DNA of 64,000 nt from contig OX419756.1 of NCBI GenBank assembly GCA_948567375.1, forward strand, positions 61,642,333 through 61,706,332, read 5' to 3'. This DNA comes from Lunularia cruciata. Taxonomy: Eukaryota; Streptophyta; Marchantiopsida; Lunulariales; Lunulariaceae. The notes under the pieces were generated by a model that worked only from the letters and a program-made list of their open reading frames with translations, was not told the origin of the DNA and did no database searches. This document shows, one piece after another, positions 10,525 to 20,524 of this stretch (its first letter is position 1; each line of letters begins with the position of its first letter). The translations under genes were made by a program, and so were the position numbers.

Positions 10525-11699
10525 GACCACCAAAGCCACTTCCACTAAACCATTAGGAATTTTTTGTCCAAGTACTACCCAAGCACCATTTCACACAATT
10601 CATCACCTCACACTTTGGATAGGATTTTTTGCATATGATCACCTTGTCTAAGGACCCCTTGGTGCTTGTGATTGAACTTATGGAGAATGTTGGATGTGTT
10701 GCATCTTTGTGTTAATAAATTAAGTAAATTAGGAAATTGTGATACAGTAGAAGCCATGGCGGTGATGCCTAACTTTATCTTTGCTATGTAGCAACAAATT
10801 GAGCACCTTACTCAATTGTTGGATGAACGAGACTGTCATAAACCAGAGCAAGTAGAGAGAGTACCAATACAAGAAGGAGGAGAGCAAATGCAATTTCTGC
10901 AGCCTAAGGTGTTTGAAAGCAATAACCTTTTGGGTGTAGTGGAAAATTTTATGTTTGTTTGTGTTTGTTACTTTGAAGCACCAAACCTTCAAGATGAATG
11001 GAGACAAATTCTATTGGCTTCAAGCCAATTGGATGGAGTGGCTAAATTATGGTGGTGATTCAGAGTGGAACAAGTTGAGTGGCAATTTTTCATGCCAATC
11101 TTGATATGGGAAGAATTCTAGAGTGCAATAATTGGATAGTTCCAAGCTATAGATGCCACACGGGCCGCACAAGATAAGTTGGCAAAATTGAAGCAGATTG
11201 GCTTGGTAAGAAGCTATATCACTCAATTCTAGAACACCATTATGCAAATTTTGGATATACTAGATGGAGAAGCTCTAGATTGGTTTGTGAGAGGCTTGAA
11301 GTCTTGCACCAGACTGGAAGTGACTATGCGTGAGCCCAAAGACTTGGAAGAAGCCATGCAGTTTGCTAAACGCTCTGATTCCTTGGTTGCAACAACTTGG
11401 CCTCAACCTCGGCCTTCCCCAAACCAATCTACACACAACACACAGGTGGAGGACCTAATACCAATGGTGATCAATGCCATCTAGCAAAGACCACTTGGCA
11501 CAATAGATCGTGGAAGATAACAAAAAAATGATTGATGTTTCTATTGTTGCCAAATTGGACACTACATTGTAGAGTGTTCACTCAAGAATGAGTGACCTCA
11601 ACAAGTTGCCCAAATAGAATTTGCGGAGCAGAATGATCAAGGAAATGAGGAATCACAATATGAGATTTAGAGCCACCTATTGGGAACTTTATTTGTTCT
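10525..11699 (+). pseudogene. C1 chromovirus gag
   Basis: Homologous to the gag regions at 14400-15640 (-) and 23355-24511 (+). All three share an ATG after the leader (10756 here), followed by MAVMPNF and QQIEHLTQLLDE. The body reads LQPKVFESNNLLGVVENF, YFEAPNLQDEWRQILLASSQ and LDGVAKLWW (10816-11058), then DGEALDWFVRGLKS and KDLEEAMQFAKRSDSLVATT (11242-11484), the usual order of a Retrotrans_gag capsid. The nucleocapsid knuckle CFYCCQIGHYIVEC (CX2CX4HX4C) lies at 11536-11577. Stops at about 11056 and 11482 break the frame. The 5' LTR and primer site are missing. Confidence 0.85.
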
Positions 11700-12010
11700 A
11701 ATGGGATTGAAGGCTTCATCTATGCAAGTTTGCTTCACTTGCAAGGTATGATATTTGATTGTGGTTGTAAGATTCTGGTTGATTCTAGAAGTTCCAAGAA
11801 TTGCATATCTATGCAATTAGCAAAGGAATTGAGTATTCCTATCAAACCAATAATTGGAAGCAGATTGATGATGGTGGATGGTAGAAAGGGTTTTGCATTC
11901 CATACTTCGTATCATGTTACCTTCAAGATTGGGAAGGAGTATTTGGAGTGTATGAGATTTGTAATGGCACCTCTACACTATGATGTCATCCTAGGACTAC
12001 CTTGAACATC
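11700..12010 (+). pseudogene. C1 chromovirus aspartic protease
   Basis: Open from 11730 to 12005 (91 residues): LLHLQGMIFDCGCKILVDS, then RSSKNCISMQLAKEL and DVILGLP. The catalytic D-S/T-G reads DSR, so Gly is lost. The closing hydrophobic strand and ILGLP match the retropepsin fold. It lies directly after gag and before the linker repeats. Confidence 0.8.
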
Positions 12011-12120
12011 ATAAGGTTCAATTTGATTGGACACGACAACAAATTCACGTACAACACCAAGGAAGGAATTTTTTATTAGGTTGTCTGGCACCTTTGAGTA
12101 AGATACATAAGTATAGTTAG

Positions 12121-12360
12121 TCCCAAGATGGGAAGTTTGAAAGGAAAGCAACAATAGAGCAAGCTTTAGAAGGAGAGAAGCCACAAGATGGGAATTTTGT
12201 AAAGAAAGCAGCCATAGAGTAAGCTTTGAAGGAAGAGAAGTCATAAGATGGGACGTTTGTCAGGAAATAGCCCTAGAGCAAGCCATGAAGGAAGATAAGT
12301 CCTTAGATGGAAAGTTTCTTAGTGAAGCAACTATAGAGCAACCTTTGGAGGAAGATAAGT
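12121..12360 (+). repeat. Four tandem 60-bp units in the C1 protease-RT linker
   Basis: Imperfect direct repeats with a period of exactly 60 bp, each starting near AAGATGGGA or its variants. They would encode a 20-residue unit of the pattern QDG-F--KA-IEQAL--EK. Units 2-4 carry stops now. The unit is rich in Lys and Glu and probably formed a charged linker. Confidence 0.85.
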
Positions 12361-12419
12361 CTATTTTTGCAATGTGGACCAAGCCAATTGCACAAGGAGA
12401 ATCTAAGGAGAGTCAAGAG

Positions 12420-12654
12420 CCTCATCAAGCAATGGTTGATCACATAATTTAGGATTTCACAGACATGTTTTTGAATGATCTGCCAAAGAGATTGCCCTCA
12501 AATTGTGGTAAGCCCTTCAAGATTGAGTTAGTACTAGGGAGTACTCTAGTGAGTAGACCAATCTATCAGCTCTCATCAAAGGAGTTGGAGGAGTTGCAAA
12601 CAACACTTACAAAGTTGTTGGAGAAGGATTTTATATGACAAAGTACACCTCATT
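12420..12654 (+). pseudogene. C1 reverse transcriptase N-terminal part, interrupted
   Basis: Reads DFTDMFLNDLPKRLPS, GKPFKIELV, SSKELEELQTTLTKLLEKDF, the start of a gypsy RT. It is cut at 12654 by the nested minus-strand element and resumes at 16057. Confidence 0.85.
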
Positions 12655-13079
12655 TGTAAAAGACCAAATCCGGGGAAAGAAATAGGAGAATGGAAACTCA
12701 CATTGGGACACTTGAATGAGGGAAAACTCCAAATGCCTAGCATGAGCTTTGCCTTTGGTATTTATAGGTAGCATACAAGGCACTTGAGAAGCTTCTCAAG
12801 AAGCTTCCTTGAGTTGCTTTTTTAGAGTGCAAGCCAAATTAACTAGGAAGCTTCTCAAGAAGCTTCCTTCTAGAAGCCGCCTACTTGGCATGCAAGCTAT
12901 GCTAGTTAGAAGCTTCTAGAAGCTTCCTTCTAGAAGCTACCTGCTTGGGGTGCAAGTTAACTAGTTGGGAAACTTCCCAAGAAGCTTCTTAGATGCTTTC
13001 AGAATATTCTAGGCTAATTTGGCTTATTCTCTTCTTTGGTAGTCTTATTAGCTACATTGCTAAACTCCATACTGTTACA
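12655..13079 (-). repeat. C1 LTR (3' LTR of nested element)
   Basis: 425 bp, TGTAAAAG...TTACA as written on the plus strand. The minus strand shows a TATAAATA box near 12757-12765 and heat-shock-like repeats. It aligns with 15647-16056 throughout. Confidence 0.9.
12908..12927 (-). promoter_or_regulatory. Heat-shock-element-like array in C1 LTR
   Basis: AGAAGCTTCTAGAAGCTTCC: four perfect contiguous nGAAn/nTTCn pentamers. Further GAAGCTTC dimers occur at about 12787-12810 and 12847-12870, between this site and the TATA box. Confidence 0.55.
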
Positions 13080-13467
13080 TATTCCCATGTTGCTAGTTGG
13101 TGGCATCCTTGTCGCCATTGAAGCTTCAAACTCCTATATGGTTGTCTATGCATTCTAGAGGTCAGAAAGAGGTTCTTATGTGGCATCACAAAGAGGATAC
13201 CCTTTCCAAAGGACCTTGTACTATGTATGTTGGCGGCATCCTTGTTGGATGTGGCGATGTGCAAGGATATGATCAACTTTGTACTCCTCATGATCATTGA
13301 TAGGGATGCAAGGAGGAGGAGGTTGGACTTGAGATGAGAAAGAAGAGGGATTCAAAGGATTTCGACTTAGAAACATGAAAGATAGGATGGATGCGCATAT
13401 GAGGAGGCAAAGCAAGTCAATAAACAACAAGAGAGACAATTTGGGTGACATCAAAAGGTCCTATCCT
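13080..13467 (-). pseudogene. C1 chromodomain (nested element)
   Basis: Minus-strand text PPPPCIPINDHEEYKVDHIL then AHRHIQQGCRQH is the start of a chromodomain after a Pro-rich hinge. The rest (the YKVLWKGYP-type strand) lies in another frame at about 13180-13245. It closely matches the better-kept chromodomain at 16735-17022. Chromodomains of chromoviruses are thought to guide integration to marked chromatin. Confidence 0.75.
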
Positions 13468-13601
13468 AAGTTATGTTTTCCTCTAGCAATCTACCCCTCC
13501 TACTTGATACCCAAGTTTGTAAACTTTCCTCCAATTAGAGGAAAGTGTACAAACTTGGGTATCAAGTAGGAGGGGTAGATTGCTAGAGGAAAACATAACT
13601 T
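13468..13601. repeat. 64-bp near-perfect palindrome (snap-back duplication)
   Basis: Arms 13468-13531 and 13538-13601 are reverse complements with one mismatch, separated by CAATTA. The arms contain the integrase C-terminal segment (minus strand LPLLLDTQVC). The undisturbed order, seen at 16600-16700, has only one copy followed by the GPFDVT-type text, so one arm is an extra inverted copy. Confidence 0.97.
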
Positions 13602-14370
13602 TATCACCAACTTCAAAGGTGAGATCACGATGATGATGGTCCACATATTGTTTTTGATGATTTTGAGCAACAAGGAGGTGAGATTTGGCTTGTTGGAGAG
13701 ATTCGGAGATGGTGGTCAAGAGGGTTGAAGTACCAGGAACTTGAGATGAAGGAGGAGCAAGAAGAGAATCTAAGACAAGCAGATCTTGGCCAAAATTGAG
13801 AAAGAAAGGAGAGAATCCTGTGCTTGCCTATTTAGAATTATTGTATACAAACTCCGTAGCTACAAGACATTGATCCCAATTGGTATGGTGAATGTTGACA
13901 AAGGCACAAAGCATATCTTACAAGGTGCAATTTGCACGTTCAGTTTGTCCATTAGTTTGAGGATAATAGGCTATGGATAAAGCAAGCTTGGTGCCAAGTA
14001 GTTGGAAGAGTGCTTGCCAAAACTTTCCAGTGAAGCAAGGACTACGGTCGGAGATGAGTACACGTGGTATCCCATGATGTTTGAAGACATTATTGAAGTA
14101 GAGTTGCACCAAGGTTGGAGCATCCACAATATCAACCATTGATGCCAAATGGATTTGCTTACTAAGCTTATCCACAAACACCACAATTGCTATGTGATCT
14201 TGTTGTGTCTTGGGTAAGGAGGTGATGAGATCTAAGCTCACATGTTCCCAGTGAGTAGCTGGAATGGGAAGTGGCTGAAGAAGTCCACTCGGCTTCTGGT
14301 TATTGGCCTTGTTACATTGACAACTCTCACACAATTGGACAAAGTCCCGAACATCTTACCAAAATCCTAC
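13483..14370 (-). pseudogene. C1 integrase (nested element)
   Basis: The open stretch 13918-14334 covers zinc-region end and core: CESCQCNKANNQKPSGLLQP, HWEHVSLDLITSLPKT, VVFVDKLSKQIHLA, LISDRSPCFTGKFWQALF and NGQTERANC. This gives the DDE residues at LDLI, SDRS and TERA. The following stretch 13483-13719 reads AKSHLLVAQNHQKQYVDHHH then LTFEVGDKVMFSSSNLPL, the C-terminal integrase module before the chromodomain. One stop separates the two. It is broken only lightly compared with its neighbours. Confidence 0.88.
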
Positions 14371-14399
14371 AACCCTGATTAGATATCATACCTTGCAAA

Positions 14400-15633
14400 T
14401 GAACCAAACTTGCATAGGTCAAGCCTTCAATCCCATTGGAACTAATCAAGCTCCCAGTAGGTGGCTCAAAATCTCCTATTGGGATTCCTTGTTCCCCTTA
14501 TCATTCCGTTCCACAACCTCCACCTGGGCAACTTGTTGAGGTCATCCATTCTTGAATGGACATTCAGCAATGTGATGCCTCAATTGGCAACAATAAAAAC
14601 AACCACCATTTTGTCACAATTTCTCTCTATCTACCATGCCAAGTGGTCTTTGTTAAATGGCATCAATCTCCATTGGTGTTGGCTCTTCTACTTGTGTGTA
14701 GTGTATTGGTAGGCTCTGTGGAGGTTGAGGTCAAGACCAAGTTGTTGCCACCAAGGAATCAAAATGTTTTGCCAACCGCATGGCTTCCTCCAAGTGTTGT
14801 GGCTCTTGCATGGTTACCTCTAATTTGGTTTTCATCTTCAAGCCTCTCACAAATTGATCTAGAGCTTCACCTTCCAATATATCTGGAATTTGCATGATGG
14901 TGTTTTGGAATTGCATGATGTAACTTCTTACAGAGCCAATCTATTTCAACTCTGTTAACTTATCCCATGCAGCTTGTGTGGCATTTATAGCTTGGAATCG
15001 ACTCATTATTGTGCTCTTGAATTCTGCCCATGTCAAGATTGGTGCAATAAATTTTCATTCAGCTCGCTCCACCAGGAATCTCCACCATAGCTTTGCTACT
15101 CCATCCAATTGGCTAGAAGCCAAAATAATCTATTTTTGCTTGTCTTGTAGATTGGTAGCTTCAAAATAATGTTCACAATCAAACACAAAATTCTCCATTG
15201 CACCCGGAAGATTCTTGCCTTTAAATACCTTGGGTTTTGGGGAATCTGATCCAATCTTCTCCTTCTTGAATTGGTACTCTCTCCACCTGCTCTTGTCATC
15301 AAAGATCTCATTCATCCAACAATATCAAGTAAGGTGCTCAATTTGTTGCTGCATAGCAAGGATAACATTGGGTATTGCCACCATGGTTGCTACTCTATCA
15401 TACCACTCCCAATCCATCTAATTTATTAACACATAGAAACAACACGTCCACCATTCTCCATAAATTACAACCGGAAACACCAAGGGTTCCTCAAATATTG
15501 TGATCATATGTAGAAAATCTTGCGAGGTGATGAATTGTGTAAAACAATGCTTGGGTAGTACTTGGACGCAAAAATCCCAATGGTTTGGTGGAAGTGGATT
15601 TGGTGGTCCGTAAATTCTATCCATCCCATTCCT
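14400..15633 (-). pseudogene. C1 gag (nested element)
   Basis: Same protein as at 10756-11690, in reverse. Minus-strand stretches read MNEIFDDKSRWREYQFKK, PKVFKGKNLPGAMENFVFDC then EHYFEATNLQDKQK (15130-15315), then EGEALDQFVRGLKMKTKLEV and LEEAMRLAKHFDSLVATTWS (14731-14916). The nucleocapsid knuckle lies at about 14570-14620. Its start ATG is at about 15382. The Pro-Asn region and first protease residues follow before the deletion. Confidence 0.85.
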
Positions 15634-15645
15634 GCTCTGATACCA
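15634..15645 (-). promoter_or_regulatory. C1 primer binding site (tRNA-iMet)
   Basis: TGGTATCAGAGC on the minus strand, one base from the LTR end at 15647. It is identical to the site at 23343-23354 and is the classic initiator-Met primer site of plant LTR elements. Confidence 0.95.
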
Positions 15646-15646
15646 A

Positions 15647-16056
15647 TGTAAAAGACCAAATCCAAGGAGAGAAATAGGAGAATGGAAACTCACATTGGGA
15701 CACTTGAATGAGTGAAACTCCAAATGCCTAGCATGAGCTTTGGCTTTGGTATTTATAGGTAGCATACAAGGCCCTTGAGAAGCTTCTCAAGAAGCTTCCT
15801 TGAGCCGCTTTCTTAGAGTGCAAGCCAAGTTAACTAAGAAGCTTCTCAAGAAGCTTCCTTCTAAAAGCTGCCTACTTGGCATGCAAGCTAAGCTAGTTAG
15901 AAGCTTCTAGAAGTTACTTGCTTGAGGCGCAAGTTAACTAGTTGGGAAGCTTCCCAAGAAACTTCCTAGATGCTTTTGGAATATTCTAGGCTAATTTGGC
16001 TTATTCCCTACTTTGTTAGCCTTACTAGCTACATCGCTAAACTCCATACTATTACA
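15647..16056 (-). repeat. C1 LTR (5' LTR of nested element)
   Basis: 410 bp with the same termini as 12655-13079. It contains a TATA box (TATAAATA, minus, near 15750) and AGAAGCTTCTAGAAG at 15899-15913, three perfect heat-shock pentamers; this LTR lacks the extra block that follows in the partner LTR. Confidence 0.9.
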
Positions 16057-16535
16057 TCCTTGGAGAGCACTAGTGCTATTTGTTCCAAAGAAGGATGGAA
16101 GACTTCATTTCTGTATTGATTACCGTGGGATCAATAAATAGATAGTGAAGAATGCACACTCTTTGCCTTGAATTGATGACTTGCTTGATCAATTGAGTGG
16201 AGCATGATTCTTCTCCAAGTTGGATCTTTGCAATGACTATTGGCAAATCTACATTCATAAGGAGGATGTGCAAAAGACTACCTTTCACACAAGGTATGGA
16301 CATTTTGAGTGAAGAGTTCTGCCTTTTGGGCTCACTAATGCTCCAACAATCTTTATGGATCAGATGCATTGGGCATTGGATGGACTGTTGGATCAGTATG
16401 TGGTGGTATTGGAGTCATTTTGCAATAGGAATTCACAAATGGATTCCATCCCATTGCCTTTTGTGTCTTGTAAACTAAATACAGCAAAAAGGAATTACTC
16501 TACTCAAGATCAGGAACAACTACCAATACTCATCC
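16057..16535 (+). pseudogene. C1 reverse transcriptase, continuation after nested element
   Basis: Continues the RT cut at 12654: KEDVQKTTFHTRYGHFE-type text, then LPFGLTNAPTIFMDQMHWAL and LDGLLDQYVVV, all in changing frames. At about 16470 it reads FVSCKLNTAKRNYSTQDQEQ, the RNase H conserved segment, and at about 16535 it jumps to the integrase C-terminus, so the rest of RNase H and the integrase core are deleted. Confidence 0.8.
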
Positions 16536-17022
16536 CCTTGTTGCTCAAAATCATCGGAAACAATATGTAGACCACCATCATCATGATCTCACCTTTCAAT
16601 TTGGTGACAAAGTCATGCTCTCCTCTAGTAAACTACCCTTCCCACTTGGTACCCAAGTTTGTAAACTCACCCCTAATTAGATAGGACCCTTTGATGTCAC
16701 CTAAATCATCTCTCTTGTTGCTTAACAACTTGCCTTGCCTTGTCATATGTGCATCCACCCTTTCTTCCATGTTTCCAAGTTAAAACTCTTTGTTCCTAAT
16801 CCATCTTCTTTTTCCTCTTGTGTCCAACCTCCTCCTCTTCCTCCTCCCATCCCTATCCATGATCATGAGGAGTATAAATATGATTGTATACTTGCACGTT
16901 GCCACATCCAATGCCACTGTCGGCAACATATAGAGTACAAGGTCCTTTGGAAGGGCTATCCCCTTCATGATGCCACTTGGGAGCCTCTATCTCATCTCAA
17001 GAATGCACAAACGGCCATCTAG
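16536..17022 (+). pseudogene. C1 integrase C-terminus and chromodomain
   Basis: After the deletion junction come LLKIIGNNM and HHHHDLTFQFGDKVM-type text, then the open stretch 16735-17022: HPFFHVSKLKLFVPNPSS, a Pro-rich hinge, and a well-preserved chromodomain with HEEYKYDCILARCHIQ and YKVLWKGYPLHDATWEP followed by LSHLKNAQ. The aromatic and W-K-G-Y / TWEP positions are intact. This assigns family C1 to the chromoviruses. It ends about 50 bp before the 3' LTR. Confidence 0.9.
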
Positions 17023-17062
17023 GAGTTTGAAGCTTCAATGACGACGAGGACATCACCAACTA

Positions 17063-17076
17063 ATAGTGGGGGAATA
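17063..17076 (+). promoter_or_regulatory. C1 polypurine tract
   Basis: AGTGGGGGAATA directly before the LTR terminus TGTGACAATATGG. It is the expected plus-strand primer site. Confidence 0.8.
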
Positions 17077-17318
17077 TGTGACAATATGGAGTTTAGCAAT
17101 GAAGTTAGTCAAGGCTAAAAAAGTTGTGAATAGGCCAAATTAGCCTAGAATATCCTAGGAGTATCTAGAAAGCTTCTTGGGAAGCTTCCCACTAGTTTAT
17201 CTTGCACCCCAAGTAAGTAGTTTCTAGAAGGAAGCTTCTAGAAGCTTCTAACTAGCTTAGCTTGCACGCCAAGTAGGCAACTTCAAGAAGGAAGTTTGTT
17301 GAGAAGCTTCCCAATTAA
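17077..17318 (+). repeat. C1 3' LTR, truncated
   Basis: Starts TGTGACAATATGGAG and aligns with 22972 onward for about 240 bp. It is cut at about 17318, where copia sequence begins. It contains a four-unit heat-shock-like array at 17230-17249 (GGAAG CTTCT AGAAG CTTCT). Confidence 0.85.
17230..17249 (+). promoter_or_regulatory. Heat-shock-element-like array in C1 LTR
   Basis: Four perfect contiguous pentamers, GGAAG CTTCT AGAAG CTTCT, at the position equivalent to 12908-12927 and 23129-23143 in the other LTRs. Confidence 0.5.
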
Positions 17319-18270
17319 CTCCAAGAATATTTACTTCAAGCGCTGGCCTAAAGTGTCACTTCATATCAATAATGTCACTTCAAGTGCCGGCCTGAAGTGA
17401 CCTCCCAAGGGAGTAGTTCAAATTGTAGCACTTTATAAACCAAATTTGTCCATCCACTTCTTGATGTTTTTCTCTTGAGATAACTTCAAAGTACAAGCAA
17501 ATTTGTATTTGCTAAATCTTCATTCCATGTATATGTTGTGAAGGACCTAGGTCTTTCATCTCAAATGCATCACTTAATTAAAACTTAAGCTAGTTGATTT
17601 CCCTCATGTTGGATGCAACAACCAATATATCATCAACATAAAGTAGCAAGATGATGTATGAATCAACAAATGACTTAATACAACAGCAATGATCCATTCT
17701 GCATATGGTTGTAACCATTGTTGGTCATATAGCCATCAACTTTCAAGTACCAATTTACATGAGCTTGTTTCAAACCATAGAGACTCTTTTCTAAATTGCA
17801 AACAATATCACTTTTCTTAGTAATTTGAAACCTCTCCTCAAGTTATGCCATATAGACTTCCTCTTGAAGATCTCTATGTAGAAATGTTGTTTATACATCT
17901 TGCTACTCTAGATGCAAATCCTCTACAGTCACAAGACTTAAGACTAATCTGATGGTAATCTGACAAGAGAGAAAATCTCATTATAGTCTTTACCTTTGTG
18001 TTACCAAAGGTATAGAGTGGCCTTGTTGAAAACCTTTTGCCATAAGTTTGGCCTTGTACCACTTGCTTCCATCATGTTCTTCTTTGACTGTGTACACCCA
18101 TTTGTTATGCAATGCTTTTTTTCCCTCTAGCAGCTTGGTCAATGACCAAGTCTCATTCTTCTCTAAGGATGACATCTTTTCTGTCATTACAAACTCTCAC
18201 TACAATGAGTCCTCCTTTTACATTGCCTCTAAGTAGCACTCAGGTTCACCATTTTTTGTTTGGAGTAAGT
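17319..18270 (-). pseudogene. Copia element 1 reverse transcriptase, 3'-truncated
   Basis: Minus-strand Ty1/copia RT. It starts with MSSLEKNETWSLTKLLEGKK and NKWVYTVKEEHDGSKWYKA then KLMAKGFQQ (17990-18187), the usual copia RT opening. The catalytic motif LLLYVDDILVV is intact at about 17619-17660. The end, at about 17319, abuts a broken C1 LTR, so RNase H and 3' LTR are missing. Frameshifts are frequent. Confidence 0.85.
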
Positions 18271-18299
18271 AATACAGGGATGGAGAATACCTCTCTACC

Positions 18300-19100
18300 A
18301 GTTCCTACAATCTTGTAGATCTACTCAGATCAGTTAAAGGTGTGATTGGATCTGGTATGATATCTATAGTTTCTACTAACCTTCTATTTCCTAAACTATC
18401 ATTCTCTAAAATGTCTTCTAACACTACTTCTTCTTGATGTTCTTCTTGTTCTTTTGTAGCCTCAAAACATGATCCAAGCTTATCTTGTACACAACATTGT
18501 TGTGGAAAAGTTCATCTCTATTCTGAGCACTTTTCCATCATCTTCATTCCAAAGACAATAATCCATGTTTTCTGAACCATATCTAGTGAAGAAATACTTC
18601 TTTGACTTTTGATCAAGCTTGTCCCTATAACTATCTTGAATCTTTGCATATGGGACATAATGCAAGGTTCTCAAGTGCAAGAGATTCACCTTCTTTCTCA
18701 ACCATTCCTCCTCAAGGGTCTTGAATCCCAAAAGGACCAAAGGTCTTTGATTTATGAGGTATGTAGTTGTGTTGACTGTATTTGCCCAAGATAATTTTGG
18801 CAACCTTGTTTGTGGGGTCATGCATCTAGCTCTCTCATTGAGAGTTCTATTCAAGTATTTGTCATGTCATTTTTTTGTGGTGTCTTAGGGACAGTTTTGA
18901 TCATTTTGATCCCGTCCCACACATAACACTCTCTAAACTCATTGCTACTATACTCTGTACCATTGTCAGATTTCAAGCACTTGATTTTCAAACCTGATTG
19001 GTTTTCAACCTCATATTTCCATTTCTAGAAAACACTAAACAAATCCAATTTAATTTTAAAAATTAAACCCATACCTTCTTGGTAACTTCAATTGTAAAGA
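18300..19100 (-). pseudogene. Copia element 1 integrase, decayed
   Basis: The best stretch is 18480-18854: MNRTLNERARCMTPQTRLPK, WANTVNTTTYLINQRP and YGSENMDYCLWNEDDGKVL. This is the copia integrase C-terminal half, where NRT.ERAR..L is a typical segment. Upstream parts towards 19100 are shifted. Confidence 0.82.
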
Positions 19101-19870
19101 TGATGGAGTAGTGACATCCTCCAAGTGACTCAGTTCAAGTTGGGCTTACACATCTATATGCATTAACTCTAGCTTTCTTGCCTTTGGTACACTTCTAGTC
19201 TTTGTGAAGGTAACTAGCTTTTGCTTTCCCAAAATACATGGTTCCTAAAAGACAATTTGATGAAGTTTTAACTCCAAGATTTTACCTTTTGCAACTAACT
19301 ACTTCTTACACTTCTTACTTATATAACCAAGTCTTTGGTGCCATATGATATAAGGACAAATTGCATCAGCAATTGTCATCAAATGCTCTTTTTTTTCTAT
19401 GACAGAGAGTTCAAACCTTCTATCATCATACCAAAATCAGATTGTTTTAGTAACCTTCCATTGCACACTTTCAAAGGATATTTGATATCCTTCCTCATCT
19501 AGTTGACCTACAGAAATCAAATTCCTCTTCAGTCTAGGGATATATTTGACATTTGTCAAAGTCCATATTGATCCTTGAGAGATTTTTTCCATATTTCCTT
19601 CTTCTTTGATAAACACAGATTTATCATTAGGGAGGTGAACCTTTCCAAGGTTTCCTACAACAAATTTGTGCATAAACTCTTTACATAGGGTAGAGTGAAA
19701 TGATGCACCAAAATCTTTAATCCAAGATCTTACAAGATAATTTACATAACAAAAAAGTGCATCCACTTGTTTGATAGTTATGTCACTAAATTTTCTTCCT
19801 TCTGTGGATTTTAATATTGATTCTTGAAGCGACCAAGCTTATTGCAATTCCAACACATGATTTCTTTATG
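19100..19870 (-). pseudogene. Copia element 1 zinc knuckle, protease and pre-integrase
   Basis: 19437-19766 holds the protease: SWIKDFGASFHSTLCKEF, where the active site D-S-G-A reads DFGA, then GKVHLPNDKSVF and RLKRNLISVGQLDEEGYQI. The pre-integrase region lies below it. Upstream, at about 19825-19870, CWNCNKLGRFKNQY is a decayed CCHC knuckle. Just beyond it the sequence jumps straight into LTR interior, so nearly all of gag is deleted. Confidence 0.82.
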
Positions 19871-19914
19871 TACTTTGTTGTGGCATGTTGATTGAATTCT
19901 CTTCATTGACTTTG

Positions 19915-20524
19915 ACCAAAACTACAATATTTATATGCAATTGCAATTTTCATCCCTGATCCAATTTTGGAATGTGGAGTGCCAATTTATCTTGCATCTA
20001 ACCCTAGATTGTTTGGAACCAATTGATACATGTCACCTCACAAAGTTTTGCAAGTGGAATTGATTCATGCAACTTCCTATAGAGTGCATTCCAACAAGAG
20101 CTATTTTCATAGTAGAATCTTGTAGTCCCATAGTAGAATCCCACAAGTCCTATAGTTGATCTTGCATGCAATCTTACAACTCTCGCAATCTCGTAAGACA
20201 CATTTTTCTCAAACTTCAAATGGACATCAATTTCTTTCAAGAGCTTTTTTTATGGTCTTGATGTCTATGGAAAGCCCTTGAAAACATGCTTATAACACAA
20301 TAAGGCAAATGTCATTTGCATTTATATTTGTAGAGAAATCAGCCATGATGTGAACTTTCTTTCTGTGCACTTCCATAAATGAAATCTCATAATTCAAAGG
20401 TTTATCCCATACATACACTTCTATACTAATGTCAAAGATTTGCCTTGTATTTATCCTGCAACATTCATGTAGGATATTGGATTTGTAGAGTATTTCCTCA
20501 ATTAATCAAACTCTACACTTAACA
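19915..20524 (-). repeat. Copia element 1 5' LTR, partial
   Basis: Starts at 20524 with TGTTAAGTGTAGAGTTTG (minus strand) and aligns with 35955-36574. The 3' part of the LTR and the primer site were removed by the deletion that joins it to the knuckle. The flank at 20525 is C1 gag. Confidence 0.8.

Larger units (their letters stand above)
12655..16056 (-). mobile_element. Nested C1 chromovirus element with both LTRs, internally deleted
   Basis: A 3.4-kb LTR retrotransposon inserted into the RT of the plus-strand C1 copy. It has two LTRs (12655-13079 and 15647-16056), both TG...CA, a perfect iMet primer site, gag, integrase and chromodomain. Protease is reduced to its first residues (LVHLQGMISNQGCRILV, about 14370-14420) and joins directly to the integrase zinc region, so protease active site, RT and RNase H are gone. 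Flanks read tcatt (12650-12654) and tcctt (16057-16061), a target duplication with one mismatch. The interrupted RT reads on across the insertion. Confidence 0.9.
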
